DNA from: Knoellia remsis
Lineage (GTDB): Bacteria; Actinomycetota; Actinomycetes; Actinomycetales; Dermatophilaceae
Direction of reading: 5' to 3'
DNA: 64,000 nt
Assembly (NCBI RefSeq): GCF_003002895.1
Contig: NZ_PVTI01000014.1
Location: 1-64,000, forward strand
This document shows, one piece after another, positions 44,446 through 53,661 of the stretch. Within the stretch, counting starts at the first letter, position 1. The number at the start of each line of letters is the position of its first letter. The notes below the pieces were generated by a model. That model did no database searches and was not told where the DNA came from. It was given only the letters and a program-made list of their open reading frames with translations. A program made the position numbers and the translations under genes.

Positions 44446-44979
44446 CTAGCGAGGCGCCTCGGGGCCGGGGTCACCGTCTCGCTGGAGGATCGAGCGGAAC
44501 GCCTCGAGGTTGCGCAGGGACTCGCCGCGCGACACCCGCCACGCCCATTCCTTGTGCATCGAGGTGAGGAACCCGATGACGAGCAGCTCGTTGAACGGCG
44601 CGTCGGCGGCCTCGAGGACGACGCCGAGGATCTGGTCGAGCTGCGCCTCGTCGACGCCGGCCGCAGGCACGCGGCCGGTGACGTACACGTCTCCGCTGCC
44701 GTCGACGGCATACGCGAGACCCGGGAGCCGGAGGTTGCGGCGCAGCAGGTGGCGGTAGAACTCCTCGTGGTTCTCGTCGGGGTTGCGGATGACGAACGCC
44801 GACACCGAGAGGTCGTCGCCGGCGACGAGGGAGACGACGGTGCGCAGCTTCTTCTCCCCCGGGAGGGTGACGACGAACTCGCCGTCGCGCGCCCCCGCCT
44901 CCCACTCGAGCTCGTTGTCGGCGAGGAAGGCCTCGATCGTGCGGGCCAGGTCCGTCGTGGCGACGGGTTCGGGGGTCAT
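44446..44979 (-). CDS. YbjN-domain protein
   Basis: A 177-residue protein of the YbjN/type III secretion-chaperone-like fold. The domain runs from [15 protein letters not shown] to [19 protein letters not shown] and includes [16 protein letters not shown] and [20 protein letters not shown]. Such proteins lie between mshA and gpm in many actinobacteria; the function is not known, though a chaperone role has been suggested for the fold. The ATG overlaps the mshA stop as ATGA. Confidence 0.88.
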   Translation of the reverse strand: MTPEPVATTDLARTIEAFLADNELEWEAGARDGEFVVTLPGEKKLRTVVSLVAGDDLSVSAFVIRNPDENHEEFYRHLLRRNLRLPGLAYAVDGSGDVYVTGRVPAAGVDEAQLDQILGVVLEAADAPFNELLVIGFLTSMHKEWAWRVSRGESLRNLEAFRSILQRDGDPGPEAPR

Positions 44980-46289
44980 GGGATCACCGCCGTGGGTATG
45001 CCGGTCAGTGCACCGGACTCGTTGATGCTCGCCTTGCGTGGGGTGGCGAGCGCGGACTCGTACACTCCGACGAGCCGTCGTGCGGTCGAGTCCCAGCCGA
45101 ACCCTCGGGATCGGCGAACCGCCTTCGCGGAGAGGGACGCTCGACGCGTGGGATCGTCGATGACCGACTCGATGGCGTCGGCCCAGTCATGGACGTCGTG
45201 ACCGTCGACGAGGACTCCGGCATCACCGACAGCGGTGGGCAGGCCGCCGACGTTCGTGGCGACGACGACCGCACCACTGGCCTGGGCCTCGACGGCGACG
45301 AGCCCGAAGGACTCGTTGTGAGAAGGCACCGTGACGACGTCCGCGGCGCGCATCCACGTCGCGAGGGTCTCGCGGTCGGTGGGCGGCACGAACCGGACGA
45401 TGTCGGCGATGCCCTCCTCCTCGGCGAGCCGGTCCAGACCCATCGGTGCACGGACGGCGATGCCGCTGGCTCCACCGAGGATGCCCACGACGAGCCGGTC
45501 CCGCAGGGAAGGGTTCCGGCGCACGAGCATCGCGGCTGCCCTGATGAGGACGTCCGGCGCCTTGAGGGGCTGGATCCGCCCGACGAAGAGCAGGACGACC
45601 GCGTCCTCGGGCACGCCGAGTGAGGCACGCGCGACGGTCCGGTCTCCCGGATGGAACACGTCGAGGTCGACACCGGGCAGGACCACGTCGACGCGCGCCG
45701 GGTCCGCGTCATACAGCTCCACGAGCTCGCGAGCCTCGCCGTCCGTGTTGGCGACGAGCCGGTCAGCGGCCTCGACGACCTGGGCCTCGCCGATCTCGCG
45801 CCCCATGGGCTCCTCGGCGTCACCCGCAGCGCGGTGGAGGTTCTTGACCCGGGCCATCGTGTGCATCGTGTGCACGAGCGGCACGTCCCAGCGGTCGGCC
45901 GCGAGCCAGCCCACCTGGCCGGAGAGCCAGTAGTGCGAGTGCACGAGGTCGTAGTGGCCTTCGGGAGCGTGGGCGGCGACGCGCATCATGCCCGCGGCGA
46001 ACGCGCACAGCTGGCCGGGCAGGTCCTCCTTGCCCAGCCCCTCGTAGGGCCCGGCGGCGATGTGCCGGACGACGAGGCCGGGTTCGACCTCGACGACGGG
46101 CGCCTCCGCGGCGGTCGTGCGGCGGGTGAAGATGTCGACGTCGATGCCGGCACGCGCCAGTCGGCGAGCGGTCTCGAGGACGTAGACGTTCATGCCACCG
46201 GCATCGCCGGTGCCGGGCTGCGCCAGGGGTGAGGTGTGCACGGACACCATCGCGACCCGGAGGAGGCCCCCCGTCTCGACGCTCGTCAT
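44976..46289 (-). CDS. mshA: D-inositol-3-phosphate glycosyltransferase
   Basis: A 437-residue GT4-family enzyme that makes the first intermediate of mycothiol from UDP-GlcNAc and inositol 3-phosphate. The N-terminal half has VSVHTSPLAQPGTGDAGGMN and DLVHSHYWLSGQVGWLA; the C-terminal half has LLFVGRIQPLKAPDVLIRA and SHNESFGLVAVEAQASGAVV with the conserved ExxG/ESFG nucleotide contact. The block mshA-ybjN-gpmA is the actinobacterial order. Mycothiol serves as the low-molecular thiol for MscR and possibly ArsC elsewhere in the window. Confidence 0.95.
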   Translation of the reverse strand: MTSVETGGLLRVAMVSVHTSPLAQPGTGDAGGMNVYVLETARRLARAGIDVDIFTRRTTAAEAPVVEVEPGLVVRHIAAGPYEGLGKEDLPGQLCAFAAGMMRVAAHAPEGHYDLVHSHYWLSGQVGWLAADRWDVPLVHTMHTMARVKNLHRAAGDAEEPMGREIGEAQVVEAADRLVANTDGEARELVELYDADPARVDVVLPGVDLDVFHPGDRTVARASLGVPEDAVVLLFVGRIQPLKAPDVLIRAAAMLVRRNPSLRDRLVVGILGGASGIAVRAPMGLDRLAEEEGIADIVRFVPPTDRETLATWMRAADVVTVPSHNESFGLVAVEAQASGAVVVATNVGGLPTAVGDAGVLVDGHDVHDWADAIESVIDDPTRRASLSAKAVRRSRGFGWDSTARRLVGVYESALATPRKASINESGALTGIPTAVIP

Positions 46290-46312
46290 TTCGCCAGTCT
46301 GTCACGCACCCG

Positions 46313-47104
46313 TCAGCCCGGCCGCGGCACACCCGTGAGGGTCAGGGTCGCCCGGCTCGACCAGACATGCACGTCGAGGCGACCGTCGGGGCGCAGGTCG
46401 ACACCGCGGGTGCTCAGCCCCGGCCCGACCCCCACGACCGTTCCCCGCGCAGAGGTCAGCGCCCGTTGCTCGCCCTCACGGGGTTCGAGCCACCACCCGC
46501 GGTTGCGGAGCGCGCGCTCGGGCAGCGCCGGCACGAGACCCGTCGTCGCGGGCATGTAGTCGAGATGCACCACGACGGCGTCGGCGCCCTCGACGTCGGC
46601 CTGCACGTAGACGCCGGCACTGGTGAGGAGGAAGAGCAGTCGCAGGGTCATGCTGCGCGGGGCACCGTCCACCGTGCCGTAGACGACGCCGTCGTAGGTC
46701 GCGCGGCCCGGCTGGATGCGGACGTCGTCGATGCGGACGTGGTCGAGTGTGGCGTCGACGTCCTCGGCCGGGTGCCCGTCCCGCTCCCCCAGGGTGCCGA
46801 GGACAGCGCTCACCGGGGAGCCGCGGGTGATCGTGTCCACGAGCGGTCCGGAGTCGGCCGAGACCCTGAACCCCGACTGGTACGCCGCCACCGTGTAGCC
46901 GCGGCCCAGCGTGACGATGCCGCGGGCGTCCGTCGCGACGGTGAGCAGCCCGGGATCGACGCGGTCGAGACCGATGTCGGTGCGCAGCAGGACCGGCACC
47001 TTCTCGGCGACGCCGAGGAGCAGGGCCGCGGTGACCGAGACGACGAGGGCGACCATGCTCAGACTCGTGCCCTGACGCTGAGCACCGAATCCCCGCCATC
47101 GCAC
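46313..47104 (-). CDS. Hypothetical exported membrane-anchored protein
   Basis: A 263-residue protein with a single N-terminal membrane anchor (SLSMVALVVSVTAALLLGVA) and an extracytoplasmic part made mostly of predicted beta strands. It has two repeats of a YxV/T plus GG pattern around RGYTVAAYQSGFRVSADSG and ATYDGVVYGTVDGAPRSMTL, but I do not recognise a domain. Start GTG 47104 lies 6 nt after a TAGGCT -10 box (47111-47116). It ends 23 nt before mshA on the same strand, so it may be co-transcribed with it. Confidence 0.7.
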   Translation of the reverse strand: MRWRGFGAQRQGTSLSMVALVVSVTAALLLGVAEKVPVLLRTDIGLDRVDPGLLTVATDARGIVTLGRGYTVAAYQSGFRVSADSGPLVDTITRGSPVSAVLGTLGERDGHPAEDVDATLDHVRIDDVRIQPGRATYDGVVYGTVDGAPRSMTLRLLFLLTSAGVYVQADVEGADAVVVHLDYMPATTGLVPALPERALRNRGWWLEPREGEQRALTSARGTVVGVGPGLSTRGVDLRPDGRLDVHVWSSRATLTLTGVPRPG

Positions 47105-47167
47105 TCGCTCAGCCTAGGCGCTGACAGCGTGCCGCTCGGGTCGCCGTCGCCTCGTGGGTGGACGAGG

Positions 47168-48178
47168 TCAGGCGATGCGGTCGAGGTCGGCGGCGAGGAC
47201 CTCGTGGTGCAACGCCTCACCGGCGGCACACCGCGCCACCTCCGCAGCCGCGACCTGCCCGAGCCGGTGGCTCTCGCGCCCCAGGGAACCCGCGAGGTGC
47301 GGGGTGAGCACGACGTTGGGCAGCGTGAAGAAGGGGTGGCCCACGGGCAGCGGCTCCGGGTCGGTGACGTCGAGCCAGGCGTCGAGCCGTCCGCTGACGA
47401 CGTGCGGGAGCAGCGCCTCCGTGTCGACGAGGCTGCCCCGTGCGGTGTTGACGAGGACGGCACCGTCGGGCATGGCGGCGAGACCGTCGGCGTCGATGAG
47501 GTGCCGGGTCGACGGCAGCTCGGGTGCGTGGACGGTGACGACGTGGCTGCGCCCGAGCAGGTCCGGCAGGGTGACGAGCTCGGCGCCGAGAGCGGCGGCA
47601 TCGTCCGCCGTGAGGAACGGGTCGGCGACGAGGACGCGGACGTCGAGGGCACGCAACCGCTCGAGCACGAGCCGACCGATGCGGGAGGCTCCGACGACGC
47701 CGATGGTGAGGCCGTGGTTGCCCACCCAGAGGCCGTCACCGATGTCGGGGCGCAGCTCGCCGGTCTCGCGGTATGCCGCGACGTACCTGGCCGTGCGCTT
47801 GCCGGCGAGGATGACGGTCGCCAGGGTGAACTCCGCGACCGGGACGGCGTTGGCGTCGGCGGCGTTGCTCACCCGCACGCCGGCTCGCCACACGTCGGGA
47901 GCGAGGTAGGGGCGCAGTGTCCCCGCGGCATGCGCGACGAGGCGCAGGCCGTCGAAGCGCGCGAGGACGGCCGCGTCGACGAAGGGGCTGCCCCACCCGG
48001 TGACGATGGCCTCGGCCGAGGCGAGCCGGTTCCACGGCGCGGTGGCGAAGTCTGTGACGAGGAGCGGTGCGCCGTCGTCGTCCCGGAGGAGCTCGGTGTT
48101 GTCGGCGAGCGTCGTCAGCGCCCGCTCGTCGAGCACCGAGTCGGCGGTCGGTCGGGGCATGACGATGGCGGTCCGCAC
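47168..48178 (-). CDS. D-isomer-specific 2-hydroxyacid dehydrogenase family protein
   Basis: A 336-residue oxidoreductase. The NAD motif is VGVVGASRIGRLVLERL near residue 160, with Ser where a Gly is usual. The catalytic Arg is in VLVNTARGSLVDTEAL, the Glu in LDVTDPEPLPVGHP and the His in LTPHLAGSLGRESHR. The group includes glyoxylate/hydroxypyruvate and phosphoglycerate dehydrogenases. GTG 48178 is chosen because TATGTT (48186-48191) lies 7 nt upstream. It is divergent from a sugar isomerase gene, which suggests a sugar-acid breakdown pair. Confidence 0.85.
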   Translation of the reverse strand: MRTAIVMPRPTADSVLDERALTTLADNTELLRDDDGAPLLVTDFATAPWNRLASAEAIVTGWGSPFVDAAVLARFDGLRLVAHAAGTLRPYLAPDVWRAGVRVSNAADANAVPVAEFTLATVILAGKRTARYVAAYRETGELRPDIGDGLWVGNHGLTIGVVGASRIGRLVLERLRALDVRVLVADPFLTADDAAALGAELVTLPDLLGRSHVVTVHAPELPSTRHLIDADGLAAMPDGAVLVNTARGSLVDTEALLPHVVSGRLDAWLDVTDPEPLPVGHPFFTLPNVVLTPHLAGSLGRESHRLGQVAAAEVARCAAGEALHHEVLAADLDRIA

Positions 48179-48236
48179 GTGAGCGAACATAGTGGGCGCA
48201 GCACTACGGCACGTGGACTCCGACGAAAGGCCCTCC

Positions 48237-49073
48237 ATGACGCGCGCAGGCGCCGACGCCCTGCGGCTTGGGCTGTGTTCGGTGACCTTCCGCGCCCTGA
48301 CATCGGCCTCGGTGGCTCGGGCCGCGCGCGCGGCCGGGCTGGCCGCCGTCGAGTGGGGCGCCGACCACCATGCCCCGGCGTCCGACCTCGACGCGGTGCG
48401 TGCCACCCGCAAGGTGAGCGAGGACGCCGGACTCGCGGTCGCGTCATACGGCTCGTACTGGCGCGCAGGGGTCGATGACCTGACGGCTGCCGAAGCCGTG
48501 GTGCACGCGGCGCGTGAGCTGGGTGCACCTCGCGTCCGGGTGTGGGCCGGGGCGTCGGGCACCGACGACACCGACGGTGCGACCCGCGCTCGCGTCGTCG
48601 ACGGACTGCGCGAGTTCGCCGAGCTCGCGGCCGCTCACTCGGTCGTCGTCGGCACCGAGTTCCACGGCAACACCCTGACCGACAGCGCGGATGCGACCCT
48701 GCGCCTCCTCGACGACGTCGGCCACCCGAACCTGCAGACCTACTGGCAGCCGCGACCCGGCGACCCCGACGACGTCGCGGTCGCCGGGCTGGGCCGCCTG
48801 CTCGACGAGGCGTCCGTATGCGGCGTGCACGCCTTCTCGTGGTGGCCCACCACCGAGCGACTGCCCTTGGACGCACGGGCGACGTTGTGGCAGAACGTCA
48901 TTGGCGTGCTCGGAGATCGTGACTGGAGCGGCGACGTGCTCCTCGAGTTTGTGCCCGACGACGACCCGGCGCAGCTCGTCGCGTCCGCGGACTCCTGGCG
49001 TACGTGGGCCGGAGGGGCGCGTTGCGAACCCGCCCATCGAGTGAGACCGGGGCGGCTGGGGCGCAGGGGCTGA
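48237..49073 (+). CDS. Sugar phosphate isomerase/epimerase (xylose isomerase-like TIM barrel)
   Basis: A 278-residue TIM-barrel protein of the AP-endonuclease-2 group. It shows LGLCSVTFRAL in the first strand, VEWGADHHAPASDLDAVR with the HH pair, ELGAPRVRVWAGASG, VGTEFHGNTLTDSA (Glu/His metal ligands) and VHAFSWWP. These are the metal-site positions of sugar isomerases and epimerases. No substrate can be given. AAAGG lies 6 nt before ATG 48237. It is divergent from the hydroxyacid dehydrogenase and followed 3 nt later by a methyltransferase gene. Confidence 0.82.
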   Translation: MTRAGADALRLGLCSVTFRALTSASVARAARAAGLAAVEWGADHHAPASDLDAVRATRKVSEDAGLAVASYGSYWRAGVDDLTAAEAVVHAARELGAPRVRVWAGASGTDDTDGATRARVVDGLREFAELAAAHSVVVGTEFHGNTLTDSADATLRLLDDVGHPNLQTYWQPRPGDPDDVAVAGLGRLLDEASVCGVHAFSWWPTTERLPLDARATLWQNVIGVLGDRDWSGDVLLEFVPDDDPAQLVASADSWRTWAGGARCEPAHRVRPGRLGRRG

Positions 49074-49076
49074 ACG

Positions 49077-49877
49077 GTGGCGACGAGCAGGCCCGTGGGG
49101 GTGATCACCCGCGGCACGACCAACCCGAACCGGTTGCGCCGGGGCGACCGCTGGCTCGCGGGACCGCAGGCGTGGCGACTTCGGCGGGCGCCCGAGCCGC
49201 CCGTCGTCGTGGACCTCGGCTACGGCGCCTCCCCCGTCACGGCCGTCGAGCTGCACGACCGGCTGAGCCGGGTCCGTCCCGACGTCGAGGTCGTGGGCAT
49301 CGAGATCGACCCCGAGCGCGTCGCGGCCGCGCAGCGGCTGGAGCGGCCCGGGCTGGGCTTCCGGCGCGGCGGGTTCGAGGTCCCGCTCGACGGACGCGAC
49401 GCGACGGTGATCCGGGCCTTCAACGTCCTGCGCCAGTACGACGAGGCGGAGGTCGACGGCGCGTGGGACCGGCTGCGGTCACGGCTCGCCCCCGACGGGC
49501 TACTCGTGGACGGCACGTGCGACGAGCTCGGCCGCCTCGCCGCCTGGGTCGCCGTCACCCGCGATGGACCGCAGAGCCTGACCTTCTCGTGGCACCTGCG
49601 CGGTCTCGACCGTCCGTCCGTCGTCGCCGAGCGACTGCCCAAGGCGCTCATCCATCGCAACGTCCCCGGCGAGCCGGTCCACGCCTTCCTCGCCGACCTC
49701 GACCGGCACTGGGAACGACAGGCCGCGCACGCGGCATACGGTGTGCGACAACGGTTCCGGGCGACGGCACAGGCGATGCGCGGCGCTGGGTGGCCGCTCG
49801 TCGACGGCCCGGCACGGTGGCGGCTCGGCGAGCTCACCGTCGCGTGGTCAGCGGTGCGGCCTCACCAGGGGCCGTAG
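49077..49877 (+). CDS. SAM-dependent class I methyltransferase
   Basis: A 266-residue protein. The SAM motif I is VVVDLGYGASPVTAVEL and the acidic loop is VVGIEIDPERVAAAQRL. The N-terminus (RGTTNPNRLRRGDRWL) and the C-terminal region after residue 170 are characteristic of an actinobacterial conserved group of unknown target. Its GTG start is 3 nt after the isomerase stop, so they are co-transcribed. The last 16 nt overlap the end of the convergent DUF2516 gene. Confidence 0.8.
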   Translation: MATSRPVGVITRGTTNPNRLRRGDRWLAGPQAWRLRRAPEPPVVVDLGYGASPVTAVELHDRLSRVRPDVEVVGIEIDPERVAAAQRLERPGLGFRRGGFEVPLDGRDATVIRAFNVLRQYDEAEVDGAWDRLRSRLAPDGLLVDGTCDELGRLAAWVAVTRDGPQSLTFSWHLRGLDRPSVVAERLPKALIHRNVPGEPVHAFLADLDRHWERQAAHAAYGVRQRFRATAQAMRGAGWPLVDGPARWRLGELTVAWSAVRPHQGP

Positions 49878-50194
49878 GGACCCTGGTGCAGGTTGTTGCC
49901 ACGACCGCGACCCTGCACGGAGTCGACCGCGGGTCGCACGTCGGCGAGGTACACCCCGGCCGCGGCCACGCCGATGATGCCGAGGAAGAGCAGGGCACCG
50001 CCGAGGGCGACGAAGCCGAGCAGGCAGGCGACGCCCGTGACGCCGAGCCAGAAGTTCTTCGTGCGCTTGCTCGCCGCGACGAACGCGTCGGGGCGGGTCC
50101 GCAGCGCGTGGATGAACGCGAACACTTCGATGGCGAGGGCCGCCAGCGTGAGCGCGAGCAGCACCCACGACTGGACCTGACCGAGAGCGAACAT
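49862..50194 (-). CDS. DUF2516 membrane protein
   Basis: A 110-residue protein with three membrane helices (about 8-30, 50-64, 68-84), separated by the typical basic loop ALRTRPDAFVAASKRTKNFW, and a hydrophilic tail (DSVQGRGRGNNLHQGPYGPW). The family is found beside hbhA in mycobacteria, and hbhA is also close here. Function is unknown. ATG 50194 is 6 nt after a TAGGCT -10 box (50201-50206). Confidence 0.9.
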   Translation of the reverse strand: MFALGQVQSWVLLALTLAALAIEVFAFIHALRTRPDAFVAASKRTKNFWLGVTGVACLLGFVALGGALLFLGIIGVAAAGVYLADVRPAVDSVQGRGRGNNLHQGPYGPW

Positions 50195-50214
50195 GGCGTC
50201 AGCCTACGGGAGGG

Positions 50215-50649
50215 CTACGGCGTGGCTGTGTCGATGACGATCGTCACCGGCCCGTCGGCGACGGACTCGATCGTCATGTGCGCACCGAAGCTGCCCGTCG
50301 CCACCGTGAGGCCGCGGTCGCGCAGCGCCGAGACGACCTGTGCGACAACGGGTTCGGCGACATCACCGGGTGCCGCGGCGCTCCACGACGGGCGCCGGCC
50401 CTTGCGGGTGTCGGCGAGCAGGGTGAACTGGCTGACGACGAGCACCGGTGCACCGGCATCGGTGACCGACCGCTCCCCCTCGAGGAGGCGCAGGTCTGCG
50501 ATCTTGCGGGCGACGAGGTCGACCTCGGCCGGTCCGTCGTCGTGACCCACGCCGACGAGGACGAAGAGCCCGGGCTCGTCGATCGCTCCGACCGTCTCGC
50601 CGTCGACGACGACGGCAGCCCGCTGCACCCGCTGGATGACCGCCCTCAC
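50215..50649 (-). CDS. dtd: D-aminoacyl-tRNA deacylase
   Basis: A 144-residue proofreading enzyme that removes D-amino acids (and Gly from tRNA-Ala). It begins MRAVIQRVQRAAVVVDGE, and both catalytic-site motifs are visible: SQFTLLADTRKGRRPSW and MTIESVADGPVTIVIDT (the family GPVT element). The length is normal. GAGAGGAG lies 5 nt before GTG 50649. It follows the asparaginase gene on the same strand by 32 nt. Confidence 0.95.
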   Translation of the reverse strand: MRAVIQRVQRAAVVVDGETVGAIDEPGLFVLVGVGHDDGPAEVDLVARKIADLRLLEGERSVTDAGAPVLVVSQFTLLADTRKGRRPSWSAAAPGDVAEPVVAQVVSALRDRGLTVATGSFGAHMTIESVADGPVTIVIDTATP

Positions 50650-50681
50650 GGTGCTCCTCTCCCTGGCGTGCTCGCGATGGC

Positions 50682-51737
50682 TCAGATGCCCACGGCGACC
50701 ACGGAGCCGACCGGCTGGCCGTGCCCGAGGATCGGCGCGTCCTCGAGGGCCCCGAGCGCGCCGGTCTCGACGCCGAGGCGACGCAGCACCGCGGCGAGGA
50801 TGACCGTGCGCGCCCGCTGCCCGCCGTCAGCGACCTTGAGGGCGATGCCGCGGCCGTCCGCGAGACCCACGGCATACACCGCCTCGGCACCGTCCTTGGC
50901 AATGGCTCCGGAGGTGCCCCGGATGAACGCCGTGACGTCGCGGCGGGTGCCGCCGAGGAACTCTGGGTGCGCCCGGATCGCGTCGGCGACCCTCGCCTCA
51001 TCCGTGCCCGAATCCGCGCTCGCGAGCCGGCCGAAGGCGCGCGCCAGCCCGGCGAGCGACACGGCCATGACCGGGGCGCCGCAGCCGTCGACGGCGGTGG
51101 CCGCGACCGGCTCGCCCGCGAGCTCGGCCAGGGTGTCGGCGCAGGCCTGCTGGAGTGGGTGGTCGAGCTCGCGGTACGTCGCGAGGTCCCAGCCGTTCGC
51201 GACGCACGTCGCGAGCATGCCGGCGTGCTTGCCGGAGCAGTTCTGGGCGATCGACTCCTTGTCGCGTCCGTCGCGCACCCAGGCGAGGCGGGCCACCTCG
51301 TCGTAGGGGAAGTCGGGGGTGTTCTGGAGGTCGCCGACAGCCAAGCCCGCACCGGCGAGGATCTCGACGACCGCCTCGAGGTGGAACGGCTCGCCCGAGT
51401 GGCTCGCGCAGACGAGCGCGAGGTGGTGGGGCGCGACGTCGAGCCCGGCCCGGACCATCGCGAGCGCCTGGATCGGCTTGTTCGACGAACGCGGGAAGAC
51501 CGGGTCGGTGGCGTCGCCGAGGACGAGCTCGACGGAGCCGTCGGGAGCCGTGACGACGACGCTGCCCCGGTGCACTGACTCGACGAAGCCACCCCGGACG
51601 GCCTGTGCGAGGACGGGCGCCTCACCGAGCACGGCGGGCGTCGGCAGCGTCGGACCTGCGTGGGCCGAGGTGGCGGCTGGCCCGGCGGCGGGGTGACCGG
51701 AAGGTGCGGCGGACTGCGGAAGGGGCGCGGACGGCAT
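50682..51737 (-). CDS. Asparaginase (PF06089-type)
   Basis: A 351-residue enzyme of the second bacterial asparaginase family (unrelated to AnsA/AnsB). It shows LAQAVRGGFVESVHRGSVVV, SSNKPIQALAMV, CASHSGEPFHLEAV, AQNCSGKHAGMLATC, GCGAPVMAVSLAGLA and GTSGAIAKDGAEAVYAVG, all conserved blocks of this family. The first 35 residues are Pro/Ala-rich. ATG 51737 sits inside a CGGCATAC octamer and 7 nt after a GATACT -10-like box (51745-51750), so this start and a leaderless mRNA are preferred to a longer frame. Confidence 0.88.
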   Translation of the reverse strand: MPSAPLPQSAAPSGHPAAGPAATSAHAGPTLPTPAVLGEAPVLAQAVRGGFVESVHRGSVVVTAPDGSVELVLGDATDPVFPRSSNKPIQALAMVRAGLDVAPHHLALVCASHSGEPFHLEAVVEILAGAGLAVGDLQNTPDFPYDEVARLAWVRDGRDKESIAQNCSGKHAGMLATCVANGWDLATYRELDHPLQQACADTLAELAGEPVAATAVDGCGAPVMAVSLAGLARAFGRLASADSGTDEARVADAIRAHPEFLGGTRRDVTAFIRGTSGAIAKDGAEAVYAVGLADGRGIALKVADGGQRARTVILAAVLRRLGVETGALGALEDAPILGHGQPVGSVVAVGI

Positions 51738-51794
51738 ACGGACCAGTATCGACACCGCCTCCACCTCAGCAGTATCGGGTCGCCCGACAACGCA

Positions 51795-51829
51795 CCGCTC
51801 CACCCGAGAAGGCTTCTCGGGTGGAGCGG
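51795..51829 (-). terminator. Hairpin terminator of the hbhA-like gene
   Basis: Two 17-nt arms (51795-51811 and 51813-51829) are perfectly complementary around a single base, so the real loop opens a few pairs. It lies 31 nt beyond the stop of the hbhA-like gene. Confidence 0.85.
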
Positions 51830-51859
51830 GACGTCGTACCTGATGTGGCCGTATGCCGG

Positions 51860-52558
51860 TCAGTCGCCGACCTTGGCGGCGGCCTTCTTCGTGGCCTTGG
51901 TCGAGCCGGCGGCGGTCTTGCGCGCGCTCGTCGTCGTGGCCTTGGCCGACGTCGTCGTGCGCTTGGCGCCCTTGGTCGCGGTGGTGCGGGTGCGCTTGGC
52001 GGCGGTGCGGGTGCGCTTGGTCGCGGCCTTGACCTCGGTCGTCGCGATCTGGGCCGTGTCCTGCGCGGACTCGACGACACCCTCGGTGACGGTCTCGACG
52101 ACGCGGGCGGCCTCGTTGCGGCCGGTGGTGAAGGTCGCGAGCGCCGAGGTGCGGACGTCCTTGGCGGCCTTGCGGGCCGTGGTGACGGCGCCCTTGCCGA
52201 GGGCGAGGGTGGTCTCGGCCTGCTCGACGAGGTCCTGGGTGGCCTTCTGGTTGCGGATGCGGGTGACGAGCTTCTCGCCGCGGGCGGCGAGACCCTCGTA
52301 GGACTTGGCGACGTCCTCGTAGCCCTGGACGACCTGGCCGAGGGCCTTGGTCGGGAGCGCCTTGGCGTCGTCGATCGCGACCTGCGCGCGGTTCTGGACC
52401 GCGGCGGGCTTGAGCTCGGCGCGCAGGTCGGAGCGGACCTTGAGCGCACGGGCGCGGGCCTCACGGGCGCGCTCGACGGCGAGGTCGGTGGCGCCGACGA
52501 CGGCGAGGAACGGGGTGGTGCCCTGGTTCTTGGTGCTGGTCTGGGTCTTGGTGGCCAT
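51860..52558 (-). CDS. Heparin-binding haemagglutinin (HbhA)-like protein
   Basis: A 232-residue protein with a long helical, coiled-coil-like middle (about 25-160, including LPTKALGQVVQGYEDVAKSY) and a Lys/Ala/Thr-rich tail (KRTRTAAKRTRTTATKGAKR onward) like histone H1 or mycobacterial HbhA. The family binds sulphated sugars and affects adhesion or aggregation; the basic tail could equally bind DNA. AGGAG precedes ATG 52558. The XRE gene just upstream and nearby DUF2516 repeat the mycobacterial Rv0474-Rv0476 order, which supports orthology. Confidence 0.85.
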   Translation of the reverse strand: MATKTQTSTKNQGTTPFLAVVGATDLAVERAREARARALKVRSDLRAELKPAAVQNRAQVAIDDAKALPTKALGQVVQGYEDVAKSYEGLAARGEKLVTRIRNQKATQDLVEQAETTLALGKGAVTTARKAAKDVRTSALATFTTGRNEAARVVETVTEGVVESAQDTAQIATTEVKAATKRTRTAAKRTRTTATKGAKRTTTSAKATTTSARKTAAGSTKATKKAAAKVGD

Positions 52559-52609
52559 GCTCACTCCTGGAGTGTGGGTGGGGTGGTGCGGTCGCGGTGA
52601 GCCCTGCGC

Positions 52610-52977
52610 TCAGCGCGTGGTCTCGTCGCCGACGAAGGACTCGTAGACGTCGATGAGGGTCGCCTTCTGGCGGTCGGTGAGAGCGGGGTCGGCGGCAATG
52701 GCGGCCCGCACGCTCGGGGCGGTCGTCTCGGCGGCAGGGGGCTCGTCGAGGATTCCGGCCTTGACGTAGAGCGTCTCGGCCGACACCTCCAGGCCCTTGG
52801 CGAGCTGTTGCAGGACCGAGGCGCTGGGGCGCTTCAGTCCTCGCTCGATCTGCGAGAGATAGGGGTTGGAGATGCCCGCGAGCTCGGACAGCTGACGCAG
52901 CGACAGCCGGTGCGACAGACGCTGCTCGCGCAGGTAGTCGCCCAGTCCGGCGAGGTCGTTCAGCGGGTTCCGGCTCA
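52610..52977 (-). CDS. XRE-family regulator upstream of hbhA-like gene (Rv0474-like)
   Basis: A 121-residue regulator with one N-terminal helix-turn-helix: LREQRLSHRLSLRQLSELAG followed by ISNPYLSQIERGLKRPSASV. The C-terminal 50 residues are acidic and helical (ALTDRQKATLIDVYESFV). It matches the actinobacterial regulator next to hbhA. Start GTG 52977 has GGAGGA directly upstream, unusually close (2 nt), so start or initiation mode is uncertain. Confidence 0.88.
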
Positions 52978-53112
52978 CTCCTCCAGTGTGCTTGCTGTAG
53001 TTAGCACTTTGCAAACTGACGCAAGCGTGATGGTGAACACAGGCGGTCGGGTGCGCTTCCGGCATACGGTCTCACGTATGCCGTCCGCTTGGGCTTGCCC
53101 TAATCTTGCGTT

Positions 53113-53616
53113 ATGCCTGTGCGTGGCGTCCTGAGCTTCCCCAACCCGGTCAACGAGAAGGCCGCGCGCTCCGTCGCGGCCGGCGTCGTGCTGCTCGGTG
53201 TCGTCACCCTGGCGACGCAGTGGTGGTGGCTCGCGGCGGTCATGGCGGTCGGGTTCGCGCTGCGGGTCGCGGCCGGGCCCCGGTTCTCACCGCTGGGGCG
53301 GCTCGCGGTCCACGTCGTCGCGCCCCGGCTCGGTGCGCCGCGGATGGTGCCGGGGCCGCCGAAGCGCTTCGCCCAGACGGTCGGGCTTGTGACGAGCGCG
53401 GCGGCCGCGGTGGCGGCACTGGGGTTCGGGGCGACGACGGTCGCGAGCGTCCTGCTCGGGGTGCTCGTCGTCTTCGCGACGCTCGAGGCGGCGGTCGGGT
53501 TCTGCGCCGGGTGCTGGGCGTTCGGTCACCTCATGCGGCTCGGCGTCATCCCCGAGGAGACCTGCGCCGCCTGCGCTGACCTCAGCCTCCGCCCGCGTCA
53601 GCACAACCTCGTCTGA
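53113..53616 (+). CDS. DUF4395 membrane protein
   Basis: A 167-residue protein with four membrane helices in two pairs. The DUF4395 features are FPNPVNEKAARSVAAGVVLL at the start and VGFCAGCWAFGHLM near the end, where the CxxC pair sits at a membrane edge, followed by CAACADL. In other actinobacteria it lies beside thioredoxin- or sulphurtransferase-like genes, suggesting thiol chemistry; none is adjacent here. ATG 53113 is 6 nt after TAATCT (53101-53106), so it is probably leaderless. Confidence 0.88.
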   Translation: MPVRGVLSFPNPVNEKAARSVAAGVVLLGVVTLATQWWWLAAVMAVGFALRVAAGPRFSPLGRLAVHVVAPRLGAPRMVPGPPKRFAQTVGLVTSAAAAVAALGFGATTVASVLLGVLVVFATLEAAVGFCAGCWAFGHLMRLGVIPEETCAACADLSLRPRQHNLV

Positions 53617-53661
53617 CGCCCCGACTTATTGCCGATTCCGTTCGCTCACCCGCCGACTCCT